64,000 nt of DNA from Pararhizobium gei (GTDB lineage Bacteria; Pseudomonadota; Alphaproteobacteria; Rhizobiales; Rhizobiaceae). The stretch covers positions 3,303,501 through 3,367,500 of the forward strand of contig NZ_CP119409.1 of the NCBI RefSeq assembly GCF_029223885.1. Direction: 5' to 3'. The position numbers and the translations under genes are program-made. This document shows, piece after piece, positions 47,799 through 57,650 of this stretch. Position 1 is the first letter of the stretch, and every line of letters starts with the position of its first letter. The notes beneath the pieces were generated by a model. That model did no database searches. It saw only the letters and a list, made by a program, of their open reading frames with translations, and had not been told where the DNA came from.

Positions 47799-48644
47799 AT
47801 GAATTCCAGCGGTACAAAATTCGCGCTTGGCGTCTACACCGGCCTCTTTCTGGTGTTCCTCTATGCGCCCATGGTGGTTCTCGGCATTCTGTCGTTCCAG
47901 ACGGGGCCGGAGGGCGGACCGCAGTTCCCGATCATCGAGTGGTCGACCTATTGGTACCAACATCTGTTCGGCTTCACGCCACCCTCGCGCATCGCACCAT
48001 TGCCCATCAACGAGGCCCTGTTCCGCTCACTGGCCCTGTCGGTCATGACGATGATCGTCTCAACGGTGCTGGGCGTCAGTTCAGCGCAGGCCTTCCGCCG
48101 CAAATTCAAGGGGTCCGGCGTCGCATTCTATCTCATCGTTCTCGGCATGATGGTGCCGGGCGTGCTTGTCGGTCTCGGCATGGCGCTGGTTGCCAACGTG
48201 CTGGGTATCGACCGCCACTGGTGGGGTACGGCCTTCGTGCTGCATGTCGTCTACACCTATCCCTTCGCCTTCCTCGTCATGCTGGCGATCCTCAACCGCT
48301 TCGATCCGAGCGTCGAGGAGGCCGCCTGGTCGCTGGGCGTGTCGCCGATCAAGACCTTTCGCAAGATCACCTTTCCGCTGATCTTTCCGGGCGTTCTGTC
48401 GGCCATGTTGTTCGCCTTCACGCTCTCTTACGATGAATTTTCACGAACGCTGTTTGCCTCGGGCCGCGATCTGACACTGCCTCTGGCCATCTACGGGACA
48501 TTCTCGGTCGAGGTGCACCCGAACGTCTTCGCCTTCGGTGTTCTGACAACAATCTTCTCCTTCGCACTTCTCGGTGTCTACGCCGCGCTGATGACGCTTT
48601 CCATCCGCCGCGCCAAACGCATCGCCATTCAGGAGGAAGCATGA
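47799..48644 (+). CDS. Polyamine-type ABC importer permease (PotC-like)
   Basis: This 281-residue permease of the PotC/PotI class has a first membrane segment at residues 8-30 (ALGVYTGLFLVFLYAPMVVL). The EAA loop is VEEAAWSLGVSPIKTFRKI near residue 170. It ends in a basic tail (SIRRAKRIAIQ). Its stop overlaps the following SDR gene by 4 bp, which couples transport to metabolism. Confidence 0.94.
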   Translation: MNSSGTKFALGVYTGLFLVFLYAPMVVLGILSFQTGPEGGPQFPIIEWSTYWYQHLFGFTPPSRIAPLPINEALFRSLALSVMTMIVSTVLGVSSAQAFRRKFKGSGVAFYLIVLGMMVPGVLVGLGMALVANVLGIDRHWWGTAFVLHVVYTYPFAFLVMLAILNRFDPSVEEAAWSLGVSPIKTFRKITFPLIFPGVLSAMLFAFTLSYDEFSRTLFASGRDLTLPLAIYGTFSVEVHPNVFAFGVLTTIFSFALLGVYAALMTLSIRRAKRIAIQEEA

Positions 48645-49390
48645 TGTCGTCAGCTATGGTCCCCTCCGCCATTGTAACTGGAGCCGGTTCCGGCATCGGC
48701 CGCGCCATTGCCCATCGGCTGGCATCGGACGGCTACGCGGTTGTCGTCAACGATCTGAAGATCGAGGCGGCGCAGGGTGTCACAGACGAGATTTCAGCAG
48801 CAGGCGGCAAGGCCAAGGCGGTGGCCGGCGACGTTTCCTCAGAGGCGGATACGGCGGCCATCCACAAGGCTGGGGTCGATGCTTTCGGCGATACGACACT
48901 GCTCGTCAATTGCGCCGGCATCGTCCATCAGGCGCTGTTCGAAAATCTTCACGTGGACGATTTCGACCGGATGTTCGCCGTGCATGTGCGTGGCACGTTC
49001 CTGATGACGAAGCTGGTTCTTCCCGCCATGCTCACCGCCCGCTCCGGCGTCATCATCAACATCGCCTCGCAACTCGGCCAGATCGGCGGGATCGAACTGT
49101 CGCATTATGCGGCGGCTAAATCCGCGATCATCGGTCTGACGAAGTCGCTGGCGCGTGAAGTGTCGAGCCGCGGTGTGCGCGTCAATGCCGTTGCCCCCGG
49201 CCCGATCAACACGCCACTGGTGCGCGCCCTGTCCGAGGACTGGCAGGCGCGAAAAGCAGCCGAACTGCCGCTTGGCCGCTTCGGCGAGCCGGAAGAGGTG
49301 GCCGCCACCGTTTCGTTTCTCGCATCGCCCGCAGCCAGCCTGTTCGTCGGCCAGACACTTGGTCCGAACTCCGGCGATGTGATGCTTTAA
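48641..49390 (+). CDS. Short-chain dehydrogenase/reductase 1
   Basis: This 249-residue classical SDR has the cofactor motif TGAGSGIGRAIA near residue 11, NCAGI, and the catalytic YxxxK in HYAAAKSAI, with the partner serine in IASQLGQ. It is an NAD(P)-dependent oxidoreductase acting on a hydroxyl/carbonyl group. Overlap with the permease gene and the neighbouring second SDR (17 bp downstream) suggests two successive or stereochemically different oxidations in the imported compound's breakdown. Confidence 0.93.
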   Translation: MMSSAMVPSAIVTGAGSGIGRAIAHRLASDGYAVVVNDLKIEAAQGVTDEISAAGGKAKAVAGDVSSEADTAAIHKAGVDAFGDTTLLVNCAGIVHQALFENLHVDDFDRMFAVHVRGTFLMTKLVLPAMLTARSGVIINIASQLGQIGGIELSHYAAAKSAIIGLTKSLAREVSSRGVRVNAVAPGPINTPLVRALSEDWQARKAAELPLGRFGEPEEVAATVSFLASPAASLFVGQTLGPNSGDVML

Positions 49391-49407
49391 GCACAGGAAA
49401 AACCGAC

Positions 49408-50172
49408 ATGACCGCTACGTCCCGCATAGTTTTAATCACCGGCGCCGGCATCGGCATCGGGCATTCGACCGCGAAAGCCTTTGCAACGCTTGGTGATCAT
49501 GTTGTCGTCACCGATGTTCTGGAAGCAGAAGGCAAAGCGACCGTTGCCGCCATCGAGGCTGCCGGCGGCTCGGCGGAATTCGCGCATCTCGATGTCCGCT
49601 CCACAGCCGCTGTGGATACGCTGGTGGCCGATGTCGAAGCCCGCCATGGCCGCATCGACGTTATCGTCGCCAATGCTGGAATTGCCCACAAGTCGCCGCT
49701 CGATGTGCTGACCGACGAAAAATGGGAGCTGACCTTCGATATCGATCTCAAAGGTATTTTTCGCGTCGTTCGGGCGGCAGCCCCCGGAATGAAGGCACGC
49801 AAGAGCGGCGCGGTGATTGCCTTGTCGTCGATCATGGGCACGTCCTACGGCTGGGACGAGCATGTGCATTATTCGGCAGCGAAAGCCGGCGTCGTCGGTC
49901 TGGTTCGCGGACTGGCGGTCGAGCTTGCCCGTGACGGCATCCGCGTCAACGGCATGGCGCCCGGATATATCCGCACGGCGCAGCTTCTGTCCGAGGAAAA
50001 TTCGCTGGGTGCGGCCGGAGCCGAAAGGGCGGGAGAATTCATTCCCATGGGGCGCATCGGGGAACCGGAAGAGATCGCCGATGTCATCACCTTTCTCGCA
50101 TCGCATGGCGCAAGATACATGACCGGCCAGGTTCTGGTCGTGGATGGCGGTCTCCTCGTGGGCCGATACTGA
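49408..50172 (+). CDS. Short-chain dehydrogenase/reductase 2
   Basis: This 254-residue classical SDR has TGAGIGIGHSTA for cofactor binding, VANAGI, the catalytic serine in ALSSIMGTS, and YSAAKAGVV for the Tyr-Lys pair. GRIGEPEEIADVITFLASHGA in the C-terminus is a family hallmark. It differs clearly from SDR 1, so it probably acts on another intermediate. It lies 73 bp before the binding-protein gene. Confidence 0.93.
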   Translation: MTATSRIVLITGAGIGIGHSTAKAFATLGDHVVVTDVLEAEGKATVAAIEAAGGSAEFAHLDVRSTAAVDTLVADVEARHGRIDVIVANAGIAHKSPLDVLTDEKWELTFDIDLKGIFRVVRAAAPGMKARKSGAVIALSSIMGTSYGWDEHVHYSAAKAGVVGLVRGLAVELARDGIRVNGMAPGYIRTAQLLSEENSLGAAGAERAGEFIPMGRIGEPEEIADVITFLASHGARYMTGQVLVVDGGLLVGRY

Positions 50173-50245
50173 CGGTACTGCCTGATAAACGATGGGCGTC
50201 CAATAAAGGACGCCCTGGGGAACAAAAAGAAACCGGAGAAAGACA

Positions 50246-51478
50246 ATGACAATTTCGATGGAAATGAATCGTCGTTCGCTGCTGAAGCGATCTGCTGGTG
50301 CCATGGCGCTGGCCATGGGTGGCGGCACCCACTTCCTGTCGTCGAGCGCTGCCTATGCGCAGGCCTCGCTTGCAAGCCAGGAACTGCGCACGGTCGGCCT
50401 GTCGGTGACGGTCCAGGAACGTATCCTCGCCGACTTCAAGAAGGCAAGCGGCGTCGGCTCCACCTCGGGCACCGCAGCCACCTTCCCGGATGCGCAGACC
50501 CGCATCCTCTCCGGCTCCAAGGACTATGATGTCTGGGAAACCATTGGCGAGCGGCTCCCCTCCGTCGTCATGACCGACAATGCCGAGCCGATCGAAACAT
50601 CGGCTCTGAAGAACTGGTCCAATATCCGCGATATCTTCACCAAGGCGGATCCGAAATTCGATCCCAAGGCGCAGATCGTCGGCCAGATCTGGACGGACGA
50701 AAACCAGACGTCGCTCTGGATGGTTCCGACCGTCTTCAACTTCGATTCGATCGGCTACAACCCGGAGGTTCTGTCCGACGAGGAAGCCAACAGCTGGACG
50801 GCGATCTTCGATAGCAAGTACAAGGGTAAATCCGGCCTCAACACGGATCCTCTGACAGCCTTCGGCCAGGCCGTCATGGCGATGAACACACTCGGTCTTT
50901 CGGATGTGAAGAACCCCGGCAACCCAACGGCCGCCGAGATGGACGAGGCTGCCAAATTCCTGATCTCCAAGAAGAAGGAAGGGCAGTTCCGCGCTCTCTG
51001 GGGCGATTTCGGCGAACTCGTCAACTTCCTGGCTTCCGGCGAAATCGTTGTCTGCGACGCCTGGCAGCCTGCCGTCATGGCCGTCAAGGCACAGGGCAAG
51101 GCGTGCAAATACGCGATTCCCAAGGAAGGCTATCGCGGCTGGTCGATCGGCAACACCATGCTGAAGGGCACCCCGAACAAGGAAGCCGTCATCGCCTATT
51201 CCGACTACTGGCTTTCGGGCGAGCCGGGTATCACCGTTTCCGAGCAGGGCTATTATTCGCCGACGACCAACATCAAGGACGTGATGGCGCCGGAAAAATA
51301 TGCCTTCTGGTACGAAGGCAAGCCATGGGTGGGGGCCGCCGAACGCGGCATCAAGGAAGGCGACCTGCGTGACGGCGGCTCGCTGGAGACCCGCGCGGCC
51401 AACGTCGCCTACTGGCACCAGTGGCCGGATGAATATGATCACCTCATTCAGAAGTGGGACGAGTTTTTGAGCGCGTAA
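50246..51478 (+). CDS. ABC importer substrate-binding protein 1 (twin-arginine signal)
   Basis: This is a 410-residue binding protein of the PotD/spermidine-putrescine type. The N-terminus MNRRSLLKRSAGAMALAMGG contains an RRSLLK twin-arginine motif and hydrophobic core, so export through Tat is likely. The mature body includes NFDSIGYNPEVLSDEE, SGEIVVCDAWQPAV and EGYRGWSIGNTML, typical of this group. It is separated from the ATPase gene by a strong hairpin. A leaderless homologue is encoded at 55028. Confidence 0.93.
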   Translation: MTISMEMNRRSLLKRSAGAMALAMGGGTHFLSSSAAYAQASLASQELRTVGLSVTVQERILADFKKASGVGSTSGTAATFPDAQTRILSGSKDYDVWETIGERLPSVVMTDNAEPIETSALKNWSNIRDIFTKADPKFDPKAQIVGQIWTDENQTSLWMVPTVFNFDSIGYNPEVLSDEEANSWTAIFDSKYKGKSGLNTDPLTAFGQAVMAMNTLGLSDVKNPGNPTAAEMDEAAKFLISKKKEGQFRALWGDFGELVNFLASGEIVVCDAWQPAVMAVKAQGKACKYAIPKEGYRGWSIGNTMLKGTPNKEAVIAYSDYWLSGEPGITVSEQGYYSPTTNIKDVMAPEKYAFWYEGKPWVGAAERGIKEGDLRDGGSLETRAANVAYWHQWPDEYDHLIQKWDEFLSA

Positions 51479-51489
51479 AAGCGATCGTC

Positions 51490-51515
51490 CCCTCCCCCCG
51501 TTTACGGGGGGAGGG
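51490..51515. other. Intra-operon stem-loop after binding-protein gene
   Basis: Arms CCCTCCCCCCG (51490-51500) and CGGGGGGAGGG (51505-51515) with loop TTTA make a very stable 11-bp hairpin 11 bp after the binding-protein stop. No U-tract follows, so it is probably an mRNA stabiliser/attenuator rather than a full terminator. The same position is occupied by hairpins in the sugar importer operon (2273-2365). Confidence 0.75.
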
Positions 51516-51567
51516 TCAAAGCGAGGGAGCATTGTGTGCTCGACGCAGTTCTATCCGGAGCAACGCC

Positions 51568-52677
51568 ATGATTCATGATCTCGAACTTTATCAAGTCGGC
51601 AAGGTCTACGACAACGGCACGCCTGCCGTCATCGATTTCAATCTTGCTGTCAACAAGGGCGAGTTCATCGCATTCCTCGGCCCCTCCGGATGCGGCAAGA
51701 CGACGACACTTAGGATGATCGCCGGGTTCGAAAGCATCTCTTCCGGCAATATGATGATCAAAGGCGTTCGCATGAACGACATCAGCCCGGCGCAGCGGCC
51801 GACCTCGATGATTTTCCAGAACTACGCGCTGTTCCCGCACATGACGGTACGCAACAATGTCGGCTACGGCCTTGACGTCAAGGGCATGGCGAAAGCGGAG
51901 CGCAACGCCAAGGTGGACCGGATTCTCGCCACGCTCGGCCTTGAGGACATTGCCGAAAACAAGCCGGACAAGCTCTCCGGCGGCCAGCGCCAACGTATCG
52001 CGCTTGCCCGCGGTCTTGTTGTCGAGCCCGATATCCTGCTTCTCGACGAGCCGCTCGGCGCACTCGACGCCAATCTGCGCAAGACGATCCAGAACGAGCT
52101 GAAGCTTTTGCAGAAGACGCTTGGCGTCACCTTCGTTTTCGTCACCCATGCCCAGTCTGAAGCGCTGGCGCTATCGGACCGCATCGTGGTGATGAACCAG
52201 GGCCGCGTCGAGCAGATCAGCCCTCCGCATCAACTGTACACAAGGCCAAACACGCCGTTCGTGGCGCAGTTCATCGGCCGCAACACGATTTTCAAAGGTG
52301 CGGTCGGGGGTAAAAATGCAGGCCACACCGTGGTGAATACGCCCTTCGGCGTGCTGACCGGTGATGCGAATGGCGAGATGGCCGATGGCGCCAATGCATC
52401 GGTTGTCATTCCGGCCGAAGCGATCGAGGTCCACGCCAGTGCCTCAGGTCGACGCGAGGAAATCTCGCGGCTGTCCGGCGGCAATGTCATCGATGCGAAG
52501 ATCCGCCGTTTCGATGTGGTCGGGCATATCTCCCATCTGCAGGTGGCGCTTCCTGACGGGCGCATGCTGTCGCTCGAAGCGCATGTTGATAAATACCCGC
52601 CGGGGGCCTTCCCCGTCGATGCGGACGTCACGCTGGCCTGGAAGCCCGAACGGGCCACCGTCATCCCGGCGCATTGA
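51568..52677 (+). CDS. Polyamine-type ABC importer ATPase (PotA-like), copy 2
   Basis: This 369-residue ATPase starts at ATG 51568 (MIHDLELYQVGKVYDNG). Walker A GPSGCGKTT is near residue 38, followed by [22 protein letters not shown] and LLLDEPLGALD. The C-terminal domain (FKGAVGGKNAGHTVV onward) is a TOBE-like module. It is the second ATPase of the operon and is not identical to copy 1. Either both ATPases form a heterodimer on the PotB/PotC-like pair, or they serve different conditions; no other permease genes are nearby. Confidence 0.94.
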   Translation: MIHDLELYQVGKVYDNGTPAVIDFNLAVNKGEFIAFLGPSGCGKTTTLRMIAGFESISSGNMMIKGVRMNDISPAQRPTSMIFQNYALFPHMTVRNNVGYGLDVKGMAKAERNAKVDRILATLGLEDIAENKPDKLSGGQRQRIALARGLVVEPDILLLDEPLGALDANLRKTIQNELKLLQKTLGVTFVFVTHAQSEALALSDRIVVMNQGRVEQISPPHQLYTRPNTPFVAQFIGRNTIFKGAVGGKNAGHTVVNTPFGVLTGDANGEMADGANASVVIPAEAIEVHASASGRREEISRLSGGNVIDAKIRRFDVVGHISHLQVALPDGRMLSLEAHVDKYPPGAFPVDADVTLAWKPERATVIPAH

Positions 52678-52734
52678 ACGAGAGCCCGAACACAGTCGAG
52701 CCAAACCCCAGAAAACCACACAAGGAGTACAAGA

Positions 52735-53616
52735 ATGGCAAAGGAAATTTTCTGCAGCTTCGGCATTGATGTCGATGCAGTCGCAGGCTGGCTCGGGTCC
52801 TATGGCGGTGAGGATTCGCCTGACGATATTTCGCGTGGCCTGTTTGCCGGTGAAGTCGGCAGCCCTCGCCTGCTAAAGCTGTTCGACCGCTTCGGCATCA
52901 AGACCACATGGTTCATCCCCGGCCATTCCATCGAGACATTTCCCGAGCAGATGCAGGCCGTCGCCGATGCCGGCCATGAAATCGGCATTCACGGCTATAC
53001 CCATGAAAACCCGATTGCCATGACCCGGGAGCAGGAAATCCAGGTTCTCGACAAGTGCATCGAACTGGTTACCAAGCTTTCCGGCAAGCGGCCGACAGGT
53101 TATGTGGCGCCGTGGTGGGAGTTTTCCAATGTCACCAACGAACTGCTGCTGGAACGCGGCATCAAGTATGACCACTCCCTGATGCACAACGACTTTACGC
53201 CCTATTACGTCCGGGTCGGCGATAGCTGGACGAAGATCGACTATTCGAAAAAGCCCGACGACTGGATGATCCCGCTGAAGCGGGGCCATGAAACGGACCT
53301 TATCGAAATTCCGGCCTCGTGGTATCTCGACGATCTGCCGCCGATGATGTTCATCAAGAAGGCGCCCAACAGCCACGGCTTCGTCAATCCGCACGATATC
53401 GAACAGATGTGGCGCGACCAGTTCGACTGGGTCTATCGCGAGATGGACTATGCCGTGTTCCCGATCACCATCCACCCAGACGTGGCCGGCCGGCCGCAGG
53501 TGCTGATGATGCTGGAGAGGCTTTTCGCGCACATGAGCAGCCACGAGGGCGTGAAATTCGTGACGATGAACGAAATCGCCGACGATTTCGCGGCGCGTTT
53601 CCCGCGCAAAAAGTAA
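52735..53616 (+). CDS. Polysaccharide-deacetylase-fold hydrolase (PuuE/PgdA type)
   Basis: This 293-residue NodB-fold enzyme has [13 protein letters not shown] at the start (first aspartate), [14 protein letters not shown] (metal-binding HxxxH), [10 protein letters not shown], and [16 protein letters not shown]. It resembles the cytoplasmic group that includes allantoinase PuuE and HP0310-type peptidoglycan deacetylase; no signal peptide is seen. In this catabolic context a cyclic-amide or N-acyl hydrolase role (PuuE-like) is more likely than cell-wall modification (inference). It starts 57 bp after the second ATPase gene. Confidence 0.9.
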   Translation: MAKEIFCSFGIDVDAVAGWLGSYGGEDSPDDISRGLFAGEVGSPRLLKLFDRFGIKTTWFIPGHSIETFPEQMQAVADAGHEIGIHGYTHENPIAMTREQEIQVLDKCIELVTKLSGKRPTGYVAPWWEFSNVTNELLLERGIKYDHSLMHNDFTPYYVRVGDSWTKIDYSKKPDDWMIPLKRGHETDLIEIPASWYLDDLPPMMFIKKAPNSHGFVNPHDIEQMWRDQFDWVYREMDYAVFPITIHPDVAGRPQVLMMLERLFAHMSSHEGVKFVTMNEIADDFAARFPRKK

Positions 53617-53670
53617 GGTGAAGAACGGCAGGCCGAAAGGTCTGCCGTTTCACTTGGAAAGGAATGAGCC

Positions 53671-54003
53671 ATGTGTTCGCTGTGCGGCATTCTGGGAGGC
53701 ATTGAACACTGGGCCGATGCGGTGGCCCGGCCCGGCGTCTACACGCGCAATGTCGAGCGCATCGATCGCAGGCGCGAGCGTGCCAACCGGGTGCGCATTG
53801 CCAACCGGGTGCTGTCGGCCTTCGGCCTGTCATTGACCGATTGGCAGGGCAGTGCGTTTCTTCTGTCCACCCGCACGGGCAAGACCGAGATCATCGAGGA
53901 TCTCGGGCATCTCTGGCCTGCCGCCGAGCGTTTGTGCGGGCGGGGGCTCGATCCACTGGACGAACCGTTTCTGAACCGGCTGGAGGCCGAGGCGCGTGGC
54001 TGA
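53671..54003 (+). CDS. Small CxxC protein (hypothetical)
   Basis: This 110-residue protein begins MCSLCGILGG, so a CxxC pair lies at residues 2 and 5 and could bind zinc or another metal. The rest is soluble (REANRVRIANRVLSAFGLSL-like helix, LTDWQGSAFLLSTRTGKTEI) without a known domain. Its stop overlaps the CobW gene by 8 bp, strongly suggesting a partnership. The cyclase downstream also begins MCxxC. A role in metal delivery or as an enzyme subunit is inferred only. Confidence 0.75.
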   Translation: MCSLCGILGGIEHWADAVARPGVYTRNVERIDRRRERANRVRIANRVLSAFGLSLTDWQGSAFLLSTRTGKTEIIEDLGHLWPAAERLCGRGLDPLDEPFLNRLEAEARG

Positions 54004-55027
54004 GACATCCTTTCCGGCGATGACGCCCGTGACCCTCATCACCGGATTTCTCGGGTCGGGAAAAACCACGTTGCTGAAGAGGCTTCTTGACGATCCGGCT
54101 CTGTCAGACACGGCCGTCCTCATCAACGAGTTCGGCGAGGTCGGGCTCGATCATCATCTGCTCGAGCGTCTTGACGACACAATGGTGCTGTTGCAATCGG
54201 GGTGCCTGTGCTGCACCATCCGTGGTGATCTGGCGGATGCCTTGCGCGATCTCCTGTCGCGGCGCGAGCGCGGTCTGGTGCCGCCGTTCCGGCGGGTGGT
54301 GATCGAAAGCACGGGGCTCGCCGATCCATTTCCCGTCCTGTCGACCCTCAGGTCCGACCCGGTGCTGCGCCACCATTTCAAGGCCGCCAACGTCATCACC
54401 GCCCTCGATGCCGTCAACGGTCTGAGGCAGTTGGACACCTACGGCGAATCCGTGCGCCAGGTGGCGATTGCCGATGTGCTCGTGCTGACGAAGACGGATA
54501 TCGCCAATGAGCCCGACGTGTTGCAGATAACCGAGGCGGTGCGGCGGCTCAATCCGGACGCGCCGATGATCCGGGCATCCGACACGCTCGACGCCGACAC
54601 GCTGTTGAACGGCATCGCCCGCGAGCAGGCGAGCGGATTTTACTGCGATGAACCGGTGGATATCGCGAATGCGTCATCGCCCCACGGAGCGGCCATCCGC
54701 TCTTTCGTGATCACGATGGAAACCACCGTCGACTGGACTGCCTTCGGCATCTGGCTGACCATGCTGCTCCACCGCCACGGCGACAAAATCCTGCGCGTGA
54801 AAGGCATTCTCAATGTCGAGGGAGAGGCGTTTCCGGTGGCGATCCACGGGGTCCAGTATCTCGTCCATATTCCGGTCCATATGGCATCATGGCCATCCAC
54901 AGACCGCCGGTCGCGCATCGTTTTTATCGTTGATGGCATCGAACCGGCCCTGATCGAGCGCTCCTTTACAACGTTCAACACGCTCGGCGTTTCCAGCCCA
55001 GCTCTCAAGCTGGTCGAGGAGGCCTGA
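53996..55027 (+). CDS. CobW/COG0523 family GTPase (metallochaperone)
   Basis: This 343-residue G3E GTPase has Walker A GFLGSGKTTLL near residue 17, NEFGEVGLDH, the metal-binding CxCC in SGCLCCTIRGDL, ESTGLADP (switch) and TKTDI (guanine specificity). A CobW C-terminal domain follows. Such proteins insert zinc, cobalt or iron into target enzymes. Position between a CxxC protein and metal-dependent hydrolases suggests it loads the cyclase or deacetylase. It runs straight into the next gene with no gap. Confidence 0.93.
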   Translation: MAETSFPAMTPVTLITGFLGSGKTTLLKRLLDDPALSDTAVLINEFGEVGLDHHLLERLDDTMVLLQSGCLCCTIRGDLADALRDLLSRRERGLVPPFRRVVIESTGLADPFPVLSTLRSDPVLRHHFKAANVITALDAVNGLRQLDTYGESVRQVAIADVLVLTKTDIANEPDVLQITEAVRRLNPDAPMIRASDTLDADTLLNGIAREQASGFYCDEPVDIANASSPHGAAIRSFVITMETTVDWTAFGIWLTMLLHRHGDKILRVKGILNVEGEAFPVAIHGVQYLVHIPVHMASWPSTDRRSRIVFIVDGIEPALIERSFTTFNTLGVSSPALKLVEEA

Positions 55028-56245
55028 TTGACGCGTAAAATCTCATCCCGTTCCGGTCTGGCCACGCCAGCGCTTCATACGCAAGGACGGATCAAGCTGA
55101 GGATTCTCGGCACGGCGATCTCGCTGCTGGAAGAATTGCGCGTCGGCGCCGAGAAGGATCTCGGCATGGATATCGAATACGACAACCAGGACTTCCTGAC
55201 CGCCCAGCACAAGGCGGCGCTGGAGCCGATGACCTACGACATCTACGATCAGTGCTTCCACAATCTCGATATCGTCTGGTACTGGCGCGCGGTGCAACCG
55301 ATCGATATCGACCGCATCACGCTGTGGGACGAGATCACCGATCTGACCAAAACCGGACGCATCGGCCCCAACGCCCGCATCGGACAGGGCGATGCGCCGG
55401 TGACGAAGCTTTTCGTACAGCCCAACCTTGCACTGGACGAAAAGCCGTCGCGCTGGATTTCCATGCTGCCGACCACGCACAATTTCGACAGCTTCGCCTA
55501 CAAGACGGATGTCGCCAATTCCAACCAGATGACCTCCTGGGCAGCTCTCCTCGATCCGCAATGGCACGGTCACGCGGCACTTGTGAACGAGCCGGCCATC
55601 GGCATTTTCGACGCGGCATTGGCCGCCCAGGCGGCAGGACTGATGACGTTCAAGAACCTCGGCAACATGTCGGTGGAAGAGATCGACCGGCTGCTGGATA
55701 TTCTGGAAGAGCGGAAGAAATCCGGTTTCTTCAAGGGGTTCTGGCGCTCGGCGGAAGAGGCTGCCAACCTGATGACCAGGGCCGACACGCAGATCCAGAG
55801 CATGTGGTCGCTCGGCATCAGCAAGCTTAACTTGCGGGGTGTTCCCGTGGAACTTGCCAATCCGGCGGAAGGTTATCGCGCCTGGCATGGTGGTCTGTGC
55901 CTGTCCAAGCGGCTGAGCGGCCGTATGCTGGATGCGGCCTACGAGTATCTCAACTGGTGGATTTCCGGCTGGCCGGGCGCAGTCGTGGCGCGGCAGGGCT
56001 ACTACATGTCCACGCCGCACCGCTCCCGCCCGCACATGACGCCTGCCGAATGGGACTACTGGTACGAAGGCATGCCGGCCGCGACCGATCTGCCGGGACC
56101 CGACGGCATCACGCGCATAAAGGCGGGGGCGGTCAGAAGCGGCGGTTCCTACTGGCAGCGCTCCAACTCTATTGCCGTGTGGAATACCACCATGGACGAA
56201 CACAACTACCTCGTACGCCGCTGGATGCAGTTTGCAGCGGCCTGA
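55028..56245 (+). CDS. ABC substrate-binding-like protein 2, without signal peptide
   Basis: This 405-residue protein is a paralogue of the 50246 binding protein; the NFDSFAYKTDV, GYRAWHGGLCLSKRL and ARQGYYMSTPHRSRPH segments line up with it. It begins MTRKISSRSGLATPALHT from a TTG directly after the CobW stop and has no hydrophobic signal or membrane anchor. In-frame extension is impossible because a stop precedes it. It is therefore either cytoplasmic (ligand sensor or sequestering protein) or exported by an unusual route. Confidence 0.85.
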   Translation: MTRKISSRSGLATPALHTQGRIKLRILGTAISLLEELRVGAEKDLGMDIEYDNQDFLTAQHKAALEPMTYDIYDQCFHNLDIVWYWRAVQPIDIDRITLWDEITDLTKTGRIGPNARIGQGDAPVTKLFVQPNLALDEKPSRWISMLPTTHNFDSFAYKTDVANSNQMTSWAALLDPQWHGHAALVNEPAIGIFDAALAAQAAGLMTFKNLGNMSVEEIDRLLDILEERKKSGFFKGFWRSAEEAANLMTRADTQIQSMWSLGISKLNLRGVPVELANPAEGYRAWHGGLCLSKRLSGRMLDAAYEYLNWWISGWPGAVVARQGYYMSTPHRSRPHMTPAEWDYWYEGMPAATDLPGPDGITRIKAGAVRSGGSYWQRSNSIAVWNTTMDEHNYLVRRWMQFAAA

Positions 56246-56260
56246 CAGCAGGACTGAAGA

Positions 56261-57625
56261 ATGACCGCGTTAAACGCAATGTCCATTGCCCAGCTTTCCA
56301 CGCTTATCCAGAGCGGTGCTGCCGATCCTATCGCTGTGGCGGAGACCACGTTTGAAGCGATTGCGGCAGCCGATCCGGCAATCTTCATTGCCCTGTCGAA
56401 AGAGCGGGCGCTGGCGGAGGCTGAAGCGTCCTCCCGCCGCATACGGACCGGTCGCTCGCTTGGTATTCTCGACGGCATCCCGATCGGCTGGAAAGACCTG
56501 TTCGATATGAAAGGCATGACGACGACGGCCGGTTCGAAGGTTTTGGCCCGAGAATCTGCAGCCACCGAGGACGCCGCGGTCGTCAATGCATTGAAAGCCG
56601 CAGGCATGGTGGCGGTGGGCCGTCTCAATATGAGCGAGTTCGCCTTTTCCGGTCTTGGTCTCAATCCGCATTACGGCACGCCGGTAAATCCGCGCAGCAC
56701 CGATGTGCCGCGCATCACCGGCGGCTCGTCCTCCGGTTCGGGCGCCGCGGTTGCGGCCGGTCTGGTCCCGGTCGCCATGGGCACGGATACCGGCGGTTCG
56801 ATCCGCATCCCCGCCGCCTTCAACGGCATCGTCGGCTACAAGGCGACGCGCGGGCGCTATGCCATGGACGGCGTTTTCCCGCTCGCCAAAAGCCTGGATT
56901 CGCTTGGGCCACTCTGCCGCACGGTACAGGATGCCGTCTGGATCGACGCAGCCATGCGGGGTCTGACTGCACCGTCGATCACCCGGCAGCCGCTCGCCGG
57001 TATTGAGATGGTTATCCCGCAGAATGTGGTTTTCGATGGGGTGGAAGCTGGTGTTCACGCGGCCTTCGAAGGTGCCGTGGAGCGCCTCATCGATGCGGGC
57101 GTCATAGTCTCCCGTGTCGAGATCCCTGCCTTTGCGGAAATTCTGACGCTGATGTCGAGTCACGGCGCGCTGGTGACGGCGGAAGCGTACTGGTTGCACC
57201 GGCACCGTCTCGAAAGCGATGACGCGCTGTCGATGGACAGCCGTGTGGTGTCGCGCACGAAGCTTGGTGCCGATATCAGCCTCTCCGCCTATATCGATAT
57301 CCTCTGTGCCCGCAGCCGGCTGATCGCCGATGTCGAGCAGCAGGTGGGAAACAGGCTGGTTGCCTTGCCAACAATCCCGCATGTGGCCCCGCCCATCGCG
57401 CCGCTGACGACCGACGACGACCTGTTCGTGAAAACCAACGGCCGGACGTTGCGCAACACGCTGCTTGGCAATTTCCTCGACTGGTGCGGCGTTTCCATAC
57501 CCTGTGGCACGGGCGATGCCGGCATGCCGGTCGGCTTCCTCTTGTCGGGACCGGCAGGCGCCGACGAAAAGCTTTTGTCCATCGCGCTGTCGGCGGAACC
57601 CGTTATTCGCGGCGATTTTATCTGA
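56261..57625 (+). CDS. Amidase (amidase-signature family)
   Basis: This 454-residue enzyme has the Ser-cisSer-Lys triad of the amidase-signature family: lysine 78 in IGWKDLFD, the [14 protein letters not shown] segment near residue 155 and nucleophile serine 180 in [13 protein letters not shown]. It hydrolyses amides or carbamoyl compounds; GatA, allophanate hydrolase AtzF and many catabolic amidases share the fold. Next to a cyclase and pxp genes, it probably cleaves a linear amide formed by ring opening. The start fits directly (15 bp after the previous stop). Confidence 0.94.
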   Translation: MTALNAMSIAQLSTLIQSGAADPIAVAETTFEAIAAADPAIFIALSKERALAEAEASSRRIRTGRSLGILDGIPIGWKDLFDMKGMTTTAGSKVLARESAATEDAAVVNALKAAGMVAVGRLNMSEFAFSGLGLNPHYGTPVNPRSTDVPRITGGSSSGSGAAVAAGLVPVAMGTDTGGSIRIPAAFNGIVGYKATRGRYAMDGVFPLAKSLDSLGPLCRTVQDAVWIDAAMRGLTAPSITRQPLAGIEMVIPQNVVFDGVEAGVHAAFEGAVERLIDAGVIVSRVEIPAFAEILTLMSSHGALVTAEAYWLHRHRLESDDALSMDSRVVSRTKLGADISLSAYIDILCARSRLIADVEQQVGNRLVALPTIPHVAPPIAPLTTDDDLFVKTNGRTLRNTLLGNFLDWCGVSIPCGTGDAGMPVGFLLSGPAGADEKLLSIALSAEPVIRGDFI

Positions 57626-57650
57626 GACATACTCTAAGGAGACCAGACCC

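Noticed and set aside
52735..53616. Cell-wall (peptidoglycan) deacetylase role
   Set aside because: No signal peptide or membrane anchor, and the operon is catabolic, so a cytoplasmic amide-hydrolase role is favoured, though not proven.
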